Assembly (NCBI GenBank): GCA_022496805.1
Contig: CM040085.1
Span: 33,571,811 to 33,635,810 of the forward strand
DNA from: Pohlia nutans
Lineage: Eukaryota > Streptophyta > Bryopsida > Bryales > Mniaceae
DNA: 64,000 nucleotides
Direction of reading: 5' to 3'
Part shown: positions 36,727-48,791 of the stretch, piece by piece
How positions within the stretch are numbered: the first letter of the stretch is position 1
How the letters are laid out: each line of letters opens with the position of its first letter
Made by a program: the position numbers and the translations under genes
The notes under the pieces: model-generated
What the model was told of the DNA's origin: nothing
The model's input: only the letters and a program-made list of their open reading frames with translations
Databases searched by the model: none

Positions 36727-37229
36727 TTGAGGCACCTAAAACCGACCAAGTACCCAAAACCAACCACCCTAGATTCTTGCCTAATTTCTAGATTTTCAAA
36801 GGGAAGATGTACCTCATTTGTACATTAGAGCATGTGATCAGTTTTAGGTAAACCTATGACTTTCACTTTGAAAATTTGTACTTATTCAAATAATTATCAA
36901 AAAAATTAAATTAAATATGAAAAATTCTTAATTTCTTATTGCTAAAAGAGGAAAATACTTAAAATATCAATTCATCTATCCCATGTATAGTGAATGTCTT
37001 AACTGATCGGTTTTAGGTGCCTCGACCTTAGTGCAAGACCCTAAAATCAACCACAAAATGAACCCCAGAGAGCACCCTACACCTTGTGATGCACCTTGCA
37101 CATTTCAAGCCTGTCTCTGCTCAAGTCTCTCTCAAGTCTCACTAATCTCTTTTTATTCATTTACTACCCAATATTTTTGGAGGGTCCATTATATGAATCG
37201 CGGGGGCCCCATACTAGGATTGTGCCATA

Positions 37230-37404
37230 CTCCCTCTATCCCATAATCAACTTCTTCAACCCCTTTTCAGTTTGTCCCATAATAAGCTTCTTGTTGCTCA
37301 AACTATCTACTCCTATTGGTTCAGGGTCAACGCCATTGGACTGCAATGGCGAAGTTAATTTAGGAATTTTCCTTCAACATGAAGCTTATTATGAGACAGA
37401 GGAG
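37230..37404. mobile_element. Stowaway-like MITE (175 bp)
   Basis: CTCCCTCTATCCCATAATCA at the left, inverse (TTATGAGACAGAGGAG) at the right, TA at both borders (37228-37229 and 37405-37406). It ends five bases before the target duplication of the next element. Confidence 0.85.
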
Positions 37405-37417
37405 TATTCATCATCTC

Positions 37418-37685
37418 CCGGGGGTACACTCTACATTCTGTTTGAGAATCACGTGCGTTCATGACCCCCCTCTAAAAACCCTTTGTATACACAAGGTTAT
37501 ATGTCCAAAAACCTTTGTATACAAATCTATTCCTTCCTAAATATATGTTTAATGTAAGTATACGTCAATATTTTCAGTTCTAAATATGATTATTGTATGT
37601 ATATGTCATACGACAGTGTTCAAATTAATACCCCTTCTGTGTACACGTATACTTGTACGTGTTTAGTACAGTGCACCCGCCAGGC
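37418..37685. mobile_element. hAT-like MITE at the end of the translocator gene (268 bp)
   Basis: Full-length relative of 30087-30346. Ends CCGGGGGTACACTC and GTGCACCCGCCAGGC. The 8-base duplication ATCATCTC lies at 37410-37417 and 37686-37693. The right copy contains the stop codon of the translocator (37687-37689, read as TGA on the - strand), so this element supplies the sequence directly 3' of the stop. Confidence 0.8.
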
Positions 37686-37686
37686 A

Positions 37687-40600
37687 TCATCTCCTACCCT
37701 TCGCCAGGGTGAAAGGTGCTAAATCTGAAAACTTCCGCTCCAGCTTTTTCAGGAATGCTAGCTCCTGCAAAAATTCACCCAATTTGTTAAAACTGCAAGT
37801 GACTTTTAAAACGTGTGCATCAAGCGTAATTCTCACCAAGCGATTTTTGCACAAAAATGTTTACAACAGGGTTTAGGGTTTAGTATCTTTGTAACCATTT
37901 TAAAACCCTAAACCTAGGATAGCTTTAATTACCATGTTAGAAGCACAATCGCTGTAATATGGAAGGTTGTATAGGTAGAATAGGGCAGCAAAAGTGCACA
38001 TGACTTTGTACACTTTTAACAAATTCAGTGTAATTCACACTTGTTAACTACAGCCATTGTGTAGCTTGCTCTCAACCAATCCAGCCAGATAGTATTGTGT
38101 ACCTTGCCAGTCAATGGTTTTTTCTCAGGAGCATCCGTCGGAAGTGTAAGGGCAGCCTTTGCTTCCCTCGCCTTCAAATAATTGTACAACACTACTCCAA
38201 GTAAAGCTGTAGAACAAGAACCACAACGATTCAGAAACTGCATGAATGTGGCATCATTCTGTTCTGAGGAATACTCAACAAAATAATCAATTCTTGGTAC
38301 AAAAACAAACAGAACGGCAATGAATCTGTTCACCTACTTTAAACCCTAAAGGACCAAGAAGCCCGAATTGGGCTTTATGTCTTTTTTTAGCAGTTTTGAG
38401 TATGGACTTACTTTTATTTCTTTTTTGCTCAACACATGCAATGTTCTTTAGTGATTCCAGTGATATAAAATTTGGTCCCATCTGAATTATAGTTTTCACA
38501 ATATGATTGATTGAATTTGTCACTTGATCCTGAACCCTAAACCCTAAACCCTAATTAATCCTTGGTCCTTTTGGGGTTAACCACATTCAAAAGGAATAGG
38601 ATATACATAACATAAGCCTTCTTTTTCCTGTAGGACTTGAAGACATAAGGCAATAGGTAAGTGTGCAACAGGACGAAATTACCAACGCTATATCCCACAC
38701 AGTTCATTGCTGTGATTTGGGAGTCGGGAAAGAGAACAGTGGAAAGAGCGATGAGAATCCAGTCCTTGATCACTCCAGCTACCCGGACGGTAATGGCTCC
38801 AGTCCGACCAATGACCAGGAATATCACGAGATTCAACGCCAGTGCACACACACAACTTGAAGAGAACACCCAGAAATCGAACTTCACTGTCGCCGCTGAC
38901 ATCATGGCTGGTCTCTCCAACACCGCCCATGGCATGGCCAGGAACAGAAAGCTGCACATTCCCAATTCATGTTTTGGTAAATTCCAACAGCTCTTTAGGG
39001 GCGGTTTACACTATGGACCAAGAGCCATGACCAAGAAAATTAAATCATTTTCATGGTCATGGCTCTTGGTCAAGAGCCGTGACCATGAAAAATCAAAAAT
39101 GCAATTTTAAATGACTTGGTCACTCTTTGTAGTGTAAAGTGGATTTAGACCGGGACAAGTTTAAGCTCATCATTCTCTCTTTTATCCTCCCCTTTTTCCT
39201 CCTTTCTCTTTAAATAATTGAACACTAGCCAATCAATGATTTTTGAGCCCCATGGTCTCCTAGATTATAGTTGAGTCGAGGCATTTGCTTCGACTCAACT
39301 ATAATCAAGGAGACCATGAAAACATTATCCATTTGGGAAATTTTAGCATTTTTGGGGACCTCAAAGTTAGTGGTCATTCTCCTTTTTTCAAGGTAGTGTA
39401 AAGCCAAATGGGACCAAGAGCTCTTTTTGGGCCAATCACAGATTTTAGAGTTGCATGGGACGAGTTCTTGGTCCGTAGTGTAAACCGCCCCTTAGCATTG
39501 TGTTTATTTCTCAGGCAGTGCACTATTCAATAAAGCCAGGAATCACGTGCGTGCATCCCCCTTATTAAAACACCCTTGTATACATTTTTTTTTGGGCTAA
39601 AATCAAGCAATATATGTACAAATCTCACAGCCTCAAAATACATTTCCATATGTACACAGGGACTAAAAATGAGGAATTTAACTCCAAGCCCCATGTGTAT
39701 CTACTTTCTGTTTGATTGAAATATGTCTCCCATACGTACATTTTGTACATGCTTGTTCTAAATAATACCCTTGTTGTACACGCACGTGTATAATTACAGT
39801 ACTTGATGAGTGCACTCCCTGGGGTTTATTTCAAATAATCGATCATTGCCTTTTGTAGGTATTGAACTTACAAAGAAAAACATGAAATATTAGAGTTATT
39901 TGTAAAGTCCGTCAAAACCCTTCTTTTTGACCTGTAATTTGGAAAGGACAGGATTGGCATGATCTCACTGTAAACCCAGAATAGAACACTGGATAGATTG
40001 AAATTTTTATTCATAAAAATTTGGAGGGAGGGAGAAGAATTGGGTAGTGGGGTGGGACCGTGAGGAGGAGTGGTGTCAGATTGATGACGACCAGCTCTAG
40101 TACCAGCTCTGGTCCATGAAAAAAGGAGGACAAAAGACCGGATGCCTTTACAAATAACTCTATTAAGGATTCACAAAACATAAACATTTTTAGAATGTTA
40201 TATAGGAGCTATGTAAGCACCACCTCTTCATGCTCACTCTTGTTACTTGGACTAATGTAAAGTCGATGTTGAAAAATAATATTTGCACCAATCAAAGTGA
40301 TTGTAGGATTACTTGTTCTTTTCTTGGACATGCGCAATCTAAAGTGGTAGCAAGATACTAAGAGTTAAAGGCTACTGTAGTGCAGACTCGGAGCTCAGAC
40401 TGAAAATTGGCAGAACAATTATTCTAACTAGGACAGTCCCGAGCCTTGAATTGTTGGAAGATGAAAACTGGTGTCAGTGTAAGAGGTCTTAAATTACTTA
40501 CCTGCAGGGTGCAATGTAGTACAAACTGGTGATGGGATTCAAGGAAAGGCCTTTCTTCTGCAGCAGGACTTGCGTGAGTACCAGGCGAAGTGCTTCAGCC

Positions 40601-42394
40601 ATTATGCCCGAGACTTGGAAGATTACTCCGAAGATGTTGAAGTGAACCTCACCGACAGAGGCAATCACAACACCTGCACTGATGAGCACCATGTTCCAGA
40701 ATATGTCACACCGAGGCTTGTCTGTTCTACACAAGACCGCGCAGACAAATGTGGCCACAGGCACTGTCAACAAACAAGGAACACACTAATTAGTCCATGT
40801 ACAAAACCTCTTCAGTTTTAACCCCTAAAAAACCAAGGATCCATGGTATTACAATGACCAAATCGTGAAAAATGGGGTCAATTTTTTTATCACCAGAGTC
40901 ACTGAAGAACATAACATGTGTTGGTCCGAAAGAAAGTCCACGTACGACCTACTCGAAACTGCTGAAAATTACATGAGACTTTGGATTTTGAAATTCTTGA
41001 CAGAGATTATATCTTGTGAAGAGGCAAGCAATTCTCTGGAAGTGCTGATTAGAAGCTACAACAGAAAAAAAATCAGTTGTTGCCTCAGCGACTTACTCAA
41101 GGCCTTGAGCATCTGAATAAATGCTACAGATATATAGAGGTACGCAGAGTTGCCAAACCTGCACATCAGAAGTCGATTCCAAGTCAACAGATATAATAAT
41201 AGCCCATATTAGTGCTCTCTCAGCAAGTCTCACATTTTAGGCATCTTGAGCGGGGTTTGACTTTATAAACGAAGACATATATTCTGGTCACAAAACTTGA
41301 AGATTCAGAAACCACAAAGCTTACCAGAGACTCGCTGCAAAAAAAGCGCTGATCGGCACCACAGAGGACATATAGCTGGTAGTGACAACATGCATCAGAA
41401 CGAGATAATTTTTAGACAACTCTGGTTGAATTTTACTCCTCTAGGGTACAACAAATGATACATGAAAAGCATACCAATTTCAAACTGTGACAAACATGCA
41501 TTTGTATGCGGAAGCTTACATTCTGAAAGTCATCTTCACCGTTTCGACAACCTGCAATAAGGTAGAGGATACTAAAACCATTAGCCCGTCTGTCTCCAAT
41601 ACTGTCCTCTCAAACGTACATATTCATACATTTTATTGGACTTGTTAGCAAGCGGTGTAAGCATGACTTGCCCATTGATATTTCAATGAAAATGAGGTTG
41701 TCTATTGACTCTACAACCTCCCACTGCATATGAAATTCATACATAATGAAAAAATATGATCAAATGCTTAAAGTGAAGCAAACAGTATCCTCTAATAAAC
41801 AGAAATTGTAAAAAAATAAAAATCTCCAGTAATTAGGTCTCGTACAACAGAGTTCCAGGAAAGAGAGTAGCTGCAGTACATGGATACCAGATTAGCACAC
41901 TGCAAATGAAACTGCTGCTCACCTTAAAAACGCGAACGAGGATGAATGCAACCACTCCAGAAAAGCCCATGTGCATCATGGTAAGCGAAATCGGGTAATG
42001 AAAGCCATACAATTTGTCTGAAAGCACCCACTGCCAACACCGTGAAATACTTCGTGAGAGAGTAAATCATAAATGCACCGCAACGAAATCTTAATTAGGT
42101 CTAGAGGAACAATTAAGCTGCATCAATCAAAAATTACTCTACAAACACTATTTTTTGCATGTCTTTAATTTTCAGGTGATGTGTTGTTTTGAAAACTGAA
42201 ATCTGGTGTCCCTCATGAGTTCATACAAATATGGGAAAAACAAAATGGGCCAAGAAATTAAACCGGGGATCAAGAGTACCAATTAGTACCTTGTTGTAAA
42301 GAATCACTGCCGAGGAGAGGGTAATGTACAGAAACAAGTAAAAGTATGTGATCACGAGCGGGTGAGTTAAGAGCTTTGTGAATCTGGACATCAT
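37687..42394 (-). CDS. Sugar-phosphate/phosphate translocator-like transporter (TPT family, 9 exons)
   Basis: Multi-spanning membrane carrier of the plant drug/metabolite-transporter group that includes triose-phosphate and nucleotide-sugar carriers; substrate unknown, probably in Golgi or plastid. Exons on the - strand: 42394-42290, 42030-41923, 41551-41520, 41375-41325, 41158-41097, 40763-40502, 38951-38683, 38206-38103, 37764-37687; all GT-AG and in phase, 356 residues. Family marks: ILYNK (31-35), MTMHMGFSG-like segment in exon 2, VVPISAFFAASLWFGN (exons 4-5), QVLLQKKGL and YYIAPCS (exon 6), GRTGAITVRVAGVIKDWILI (exon 7), GVVLYNYLK (exon 8). The start is the first ATG before the LVITYFYLFLY helix. 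The last exon (26 codons, ELAFLKKLERKF...) is unlike the usual tail. Introns 6 and 7 carry MITEs; the sixth is 1550 bases. Confidence 0.88.
37865..37920. repeat. Inverted telomere-like words in intron 8
   Basis: GGGTTTAGGGTTTAG at 37869-37883 faces AAACCCTAAACC at about 37903-37914, able to pair over about 14 bases. Inside translocator intron 8. Confidence 0.6.
38339..38580. mobile_element. TTAA-flanked MITE in translocator intron 7 (242 bp)
   Basis: Ends TTAAACCCTAAAGGACCAAG and CTTGGTCCTTTTGGGGTTAA, inverse over about 16 bases, TTAA at both borders. Length equals 14049-14290. Near its right end are three telomere-like CCCTAAA units (about 38532-38553). Confidence 0.7.
38998..39491. mobile_element. 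Tourist/PIF-Harbinger-like MITE in intron 6 (494 bp)
   Basis: GGGGCGGTTTACACTATGGA at the left and the inverse (CCGTAGTGTAAACCGCCCC) at the right. TTA at 38995-38997 and 39492-39494. It lies 46 bases from the exon 7 splice acceptor. Its centre is a 29-base-stem hairpin (listed separately). Confidence 0.85.
39251..39318. other. Perfect-type hairpin inside intron 6 MITE
   Basis: Arms 39251-39279 and 39290-39318 pair over 29 bases with one mismatch around a 10-base loop. Being in an intron of an expressed gene it would be transcribed (as its inverse) with the translocator pre-mRNA, a possible small-RNA source. Confidence 0.6.
39510..39823. mobile_element. hAT-like MITE in intron 6 (314 bp)
   Basis: Left end CTCAGGCAGTGCAC, right end GTGCACTCCCTGGG. 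Exact 8-base duplication GTTTATTT at 39502-39509 and 39824-39831. Third copy of the family at 30087 and 37418, starting only 10 bases after the Tourist-like element's TTA. Confidence 0.82.
40818..40850. mobile_element. Solo TTAA-type terminus in intron 5
   Basis: TTAACCCCTAAAAAACCAAG resembles the end of the element in intron 7. No partner end was found in the intron, so this is a remnant or chance. Confidence 0.35.
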
Positions 42395-44518
42395 CTTGAG
42401 ATGTCTTGTAGAAATGTCAGTCCAATGCTTTTGCCTTTGACACTCTGCCTGCCACGCCAAGAACTAAACTCAGATCAGATGAGACTGCATATGTAGTACA
42501 TATGCCTGTGAAAAACATGCTGAATAGCCTCGGCAGAGCTGCAATTAATGTGAGAAAGTTGCCTGGGGCTATAAATTTAGTACAGAGTAACTATATGCTC
42601 TTGCAAATGTGTCGATTCCCATACTTCGACCTTAAAACAAGATGCTGCGATTCCCGGTTATAAAAGCAATTGTCTGCAATCAGCTGGAGTAGAGATTCTT
42701 GGTAGAGGAGGAGGCCAATTGCATCAACACTAGCTACAGTGAAATTAAACGTTTGAGCCCTAATTCCTAACATGAAATAAGTTGCCTCTACAATGCAGCT
42801 ACACTATGAAATAAGCTACCGAGTCTTTGCACTAATCTCTTGGAAGGGATAGAGCCTCTTCCTCGTGAAAAATTCATTCCACTGGGCCATATATACAGGC
42901 AAGCAGAAAACGACACAAAACTGTGCACAGGTGATAATTGCCTAAACATAACCTCAAGGGACGCAGATTGTAATGAAACGCCGATTCAGTACATCGAAAA
43001 TCACTGCCAGTTTGGAATGGAATACCAGTTTGGTTGCAAAATTTAACAAGCCATAGCCATCGCTTGCGTTTTGACAAAGCCTCACCTGTTGAGGGTTGTG
43101 TTCACCGAACAGGGTTACAGCTCACCCGGCTCCCCGTTCCACTCAAGAAATGAGGCATTAATTCCAACTCTACATCGCGCATTCAAGCACCAAGCTCTAC
43201 CGCCATAGACTGCTGCTTCAGACACGATCCCGAGAGAGGAGGAAAAATTAAAGCAACCGAAGAAGAGCCCAACGGAGAGAATCCAACCTGGAACCAACAT
43301 CAACAATTAGTTGCTGATGATCGAGCAAGCTATTATTACCAATTCTCCAGGACGCAGATCAACACGCGAAAACGAACTGATTCAGATGCTTCCCCAGGTC
43401 CCTTTCCAATGGAAGAGATGACCAGTTTAGACTTTGGAGCCAGGGCCAATTTTGGGCGTTGACGACCTGAAATCTACGGTTTCCGGTGTAATTATTGTAG
43501 GGGAGGAATTCGGGAAGGAATCCTAATATCTATTGGGTTGAAATATCTCCAAAAACTGAGGATTCTTCACAATAGTCCTTTTTTCATTGAGTGCTAAACT
43601 GACAACACAAATTAATATGGTAGAATCACATATTTCTACATCATAACATTTTTTAGCAGTCCCATTGTTCACCCTTGGGAATCAGCATTGCAGGAATCGT
43701 AATCTTCTGGAGAATTGAAGTCATCTTCAACTAAAGATGGTTTGGCAGCTCAACAAACTTTTGTTTTAACAGTTTCTACATGTTCCACATCATTAGTTCC
43801 ATGTTTAAATGTTGATTCTCTGCACAAGCAAAAAGGTGTGCTGCAATACTAGCTAAAGAATGTTATGGTTCATCCATATTTTGGATAGAAAATATTTTTC
43901 GTCCACGTTTTGATATTATTTTCATTCAAATCTGGTGAGTTCATCCAATATCTTTATAATAAATTGAAGATATTGTGGTGATCTAATATTGAGTTTTTTG
44001 TCATTTTGTAGCTATATTGTTTTTTATTGGGCAATTTGGCACTAAAAAACCCCCAGAAAATGGGATTGCGATTTCATAACATGAAGATTTTGAGCACACG
44101 TGCCCCACAATGCTGAAAATTAACGTGACTCACAACAATTGCAGGCAGAATTGTAGTTCTCTCATTACTAAAGGAGTTGAGGCTAACTTTGATGAATTTT
44201 TTTTTAATTTTGCACAAATTGAAACGCATTCAATTGTAAAAAAGTAAAGTATATAGCCACTACAACAAGATCGACAAGGGGTACAAGGAAAGTCAACAAG
44301 AATTAATAAAAAAATGAATTGGTTCAATAATAGAATCTATACTCAATCATTTGCTATTACAAGTGATTTTAGATGCACATATCGTACCCTAGGATCACGT
44401 TTGGCGCCCTTCCGCCGAATGATTATTATTTTCTTTAAATAGATCTCAGCAAAACGAATAATCCCCCAAATCCTTTGTTTTCTTTATAAATTTGTTTGCC
44501 AGTGATCTTGGATTGTCT
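42395..44518. other. 5' flank of the translocator and spacer
   Basis: The 5' untranslated part of the translocator should lie just above 42394, perhaps with leader introns up to about 43400. Nothing else supported. Confidence 0.4.
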
Positions 44519-45968
44519 TTAATGAATGAACCCATAAGCTTCATCACTCAAATTCACGGGACTTGGTTGTAGTTCAAATTCAACAAATGGTACATCTACA
44601 TGGTACAACATAAGCATGATTATGAATTTGAATATTGTCACAAAAATCAACATAAATACTATTGGAATTATGACACCAATATGGTCCAATGTGGAACGCA
44701 TTTGACATCCAACCATTATCGCCAAGAAAGAAAATTCTTGTACATCAGTTCACTCTAAAAGGCTATATTTTTACACAACACAACCTATTGGAAAGTAGCA
44801 AAATACTAGAGAGACAACACATATTCAAGGCAACATATTGAGTCACATACAAGACCTAGGGACTACACAATTTTACCAAGACTGTTCTAAAGCTCATTAA
44901 ATGATGGTACTAATAAGCATGAACATAGTCACATTTAAACACTATTACAATAACTATCAATGAACTTTAAGGTAGAGTTGGTTTATGTCATTATTTCAAC
45001 TACAATACAACACTACATACGTGCCTATTAATTTGTATAACTTTTTGGGACAGGATCTTAAACCCTAACTCATCTATAATAATCGACAAAGGAGCATGTT
45101 GCTTTGAAGAGTGATGAATAACATCCAAAAAACATGTGGATATCATAGAAAGAATACCCAAGACTTCCATAGTACCTCGCATAGTACCCAAAGAAGCAAA
45201 TTGTACAATAGCCCCCGTTAATGTTATATAATTTTGGTCTTTTTAAGGATTGTCATGAAAACCTAATAAATTAGAATAGTTGATCCAAATTTTGACATGT
45301 TACAATTCACAAGATGCGTAACAAATACAATTGAATTGTGATTAAAAATTAAGTTTATTTTTATCAAATTTTATTTGAAAATCAAATCTTCATTTTCTAC
45401 CCTTAATTCAAATATGATAAAATAAAATTGAAATATTCAATACATACATATACTTAAAAAGGGAATATTCAAATACAATAAAATAAAAATGGTAAATATA
45501 TAAGTATGTGTACTTTAAAATGGCATAATTATTTAAATATAATAAAACCAAATTAAAATTATTCTACTACCAAAAATTAGACAAGGTTTTAGGAAATGGG
45601 CCATTGGGATGAAAAAGAGACATTGTGGATATGGGATATGAACAATGTGGCTTGCAAATTGAAATAATGGATGAAAAATTGACACTACGAATGGAAAATG
45701 CAATGAAATAAGGTGTTTATAAATCTGTGCCTAAATGCAATGAAAAAGACGCTTATAAATTTGCGCTAGTAACCAACACTTAGTTTTAAAAAGATAGCAC
45801 TATAATATGAACTTGTTACGAGTCTCAAGGAACAAACAAGGTTTCCTACCAGATTTCACTAGCAAACACTTGAATCAAATCTTTGTCACCTTCATCTTCT
45901 AAACCATATTTTTTACTAATCCAGTCTAACAAGGCGTGCAAGGCTAGTTCTCCATCACAATTCTCCAT
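44519..45968 (-). pseudogene. Unrecognised protein-like stretches, possible gene remnant
   Basis: Not recognised. Three - strand stretches look coding: 45968-45850, which starts at an ATG, reads 39 codons (MENCDGELALHALLDWISKK then acidic residues) and ends at a GTAGGA donor; about 45230-44997 (LTGAIVQFASLGTMRGTMEV, then LSIIIDELGF); and 44730-44519 with a hydrophobic run (IIPIVFMLIFVTIFKFIIML) and a stop at 44519. I cannot join them with convincing splice sites or assign a family. A decayed gene, a small unknown membrane protein, or chance are all open. Confidence 0.3.
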
Positions 45969-48600
45969 TTCTAAACGACCGCCACGACTAAATTGTATTA
46001 AGGAATACCAATTTTGAACATGAAAAGACTACACTACAACTCCGGATCCTCAACGTCAAAATTTGTGATGAATTTTAACAACAAATACTATTGTTCCACA
46101 CTTGAAAGCATGTATGTAGTATCAAGAAGCATCTAGTGGGAGGAAATGTACATTAATTATGAAACTACCTTGAATAGATCATTAAACTACCTTGAATAAA
46201 TCATGAAACTACCTTAAATAGATCATGAAACTTTGTTACGAGCTATGTGAATCCGGCATTTTGAAACAACCAATTGCTAAAAATTGATTTGTTGTTCAAG
46301 ACATTTCGTAGACAAAATGAGAAAACAATATATCTCAATTGAGGAGGGGAACCTGGTTAAAGACAATGACGAAACCGCTGAAAATATCGAATTTGGAAGA
46401 AGTGGCGTGTTGACAAGGTCCATCGGGCCTCAAACGCCAAGTCCTCTATTAGGTCATCTTTGTTAGGACCCCCGGACCTACGTTGGTCCCATCAACCTTG
46501 CACCCTGCATTGTACAATACTGCTAGTGTTCTAATTGTTCATCAGATCCCTTGACTGGATCCACACTATTGATTTATTCAAATATCTAGGCTAAACCCAT
46601 TGCGTTTTAATTTTTTTAATTATTATTTTATTTATTTATCGGTAAATTTGACGCCCCATCGTGAAAATGCCCAAAAAGAAGAAAAATGTGCTAGATTGGA
46701 AACAAATAGAACAAAGAGAGCTTAAAAAAACTGCAACCTTTTTAAGGAAAAAACAAAAGGTGCAAAATATAAAAGGCAAAGGTGTTGTAATTTGTAAATG
46801 AGAGAATGAAAACACCATTTCAATAATTTATAAGCTCTTGAAGGGTTTAATTTCAAGTGAGATACCTAAAGATATATAATTGTTTTATTTTATCTATTAT
46901 CCTAACATGTAAACATATTAACCTATTGCATCTGTGGTTATGACAATGTATAAGACTTTTGGATGAGTTACAAATACTATTGTTTTGGCTACTACTCTCA
47001 TTGAATATAAAGAAAAGTTCATTTCCAGTAAGATGGGTGAGTTTCCAATTAGCTAATATGTTTAGTGAGTATCTTTTATGTAACATGTATAAGTATTCAT
47101 ATATTACATACATTTATTATACTCTAAGTTGTGTTGAACAATGTTTGTTACAGGTATGGTGATTTCAAAAGCGCATAAACACTAAAATAGTACTAGCAAG
47201 ATCAAATTTGGGGATGTAGTTCATCACATTTGGTCTATCATGGAAGATTATGTGAACTTTCATTATAAGACAACTTGTTCAAATTTCAAGTAAGACTCAA
47301 TGGTTTAGAAATTTGTTATATCTTCTAATTCATGATATTAATATGATGTTAGTTATGCAAATTTTCATTTAAGAATTTAAAACTTGCAGAGCATTGATGA
47401 AGCATCTTGAGGATGTGGAAGAATTATCAAAGATTGAAATGGTTTGTGACTTCTGCAAGTTGTAGAGGTATAACATAAATTTGACATTAAATATGAAATT
47501 CATTGGATTTTGAGAAGTTAAGGTTAAAGTTATTAATTAAATTAAGGTTAAAACTAAATTGCCATGTTGTTTACAAGATGACAAACATGGAACTAAAGGC
47601 CTTTGAAAACAATACAAACACTTTTGAAGCTTTTTGAGAGCGTTTAAAAGCAATAAACACAAATTTCCTTTCTCTTGCACATCCAAATGGTGAAGGGTAC
47701 TAATGAGTCCAAACAATTGTACACTGCAACTTGGAAATTACTATTCTTCTTTCATCATAATGCATTTAGAATGTTGTTGCAAATCCTCTTGGACGATGTG
47801 TTGATTGGATTGAAATTTAACTGAGAGTTGCTTTTACCAATATGACATGTTTGTGTTTAACATTCTAGTTACACATCAAAATTTTCCTTGAAAGAACTAT
47901 TAGGGAAATCAAAAGCTTAATAGAAATAACAAAATAATGAGTTCACCGCACACTCTCAACACTCACTGCACAGTGAAGGATGAAGGAAACTTGCCAAATA
48001 AAAGAATTGATTTGAAATACATGTTTATGTAATTTTTGATTTATGTATAACCAATTCAAAAATCTATGAAATAATGAAATAAGGGTTTAAGTGAGCGGTC
48101 ATTGATCTGTTTACCATACCGTATCGTAGCTGCAAGGTACCTTTGCCCCTACTCCGGCGATTAATTAATATATTCCTAAGAACAGATTTTGCCAAAACCA
48201 AATATTCTTTGAAATCCGTTCTTCCCTTACATTCTTTTTTGAAAAATAATTTCCTAAAATTTTCGCCCATATATGTTTAGAATTATTTTTTGAGGAAGCT
48301 GCCCTAAACCTCCGGTATACAGAATTAAAAGCTATTCAAACGTAACGAAACTCAGGAAAAGTTGAAGGAAGGTCGAGAAAAAGTACGAAGAAAAAAGTAA
48401 AAGCGAAGGAGAGGGAGGGAATGCAGTTGGCGCCAAACACAATTTGAGCACCTTCCCGTTGCAGCTCTGTTTCGGGAACGGATTGCCTGCCTCTTGTCAA
48501 AATCGACGAAGAAGTTCAAGCTACTGCGGAACAAGCAAAGCATCACAACGTTCAGGCATCGACGTTTTGATTATAGAATCATTTAGAGAACCATTTGAGC
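45969..48600. other. AT-rich spacer
   Basis: No supported gene or transposon border. Three near-tandem copies of 'ttgaatagatcatgaaacta'-like words lie at 46160-46235. Confidence 0.45.
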
Positions 48601-48609
48601 GTGCTTTCG

Positions 48610-48640
48610 CAGAGATCGGTTAGGGTTAGGGCTTTAGGAG
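48610..48640 (+). promoter_or_regulatory. Telomere-like words in the ELG1 leader
   Basis: GGTTAGGGTTAGGGCTTTAGG lies about 160 bases before the ELG1 start codon, a telobox-like cluster in the probable 5' leader. Confidence 0.4.
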
Positions 48641-48791
48641 TTCAGATGCTTCCGCCACTGCTTGAAATCCACTTGATTGCATCGGACTGAGCGGTTCATG
48701 ACAATTTCGGGGATGCAATTGCGAGGTGCGCAAATGCTGCTCTCGCGGTTTTGCTCGACATGATGGGGACTGGGGTTTCGACGGACGCAAT

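Noticed and set aside
38532..38553. True telomere or chromosome end
   Set aside because: Only three units, inside an intron, with genes on both sides.
42395..42460. Longer N-terminus for the translocator starting at 42460
   Set aside because: The codon there is TTG, not ATG, and the extra 22 residues do not resemble the family; the first ATG (42394) fits the usual start just before the first helix.
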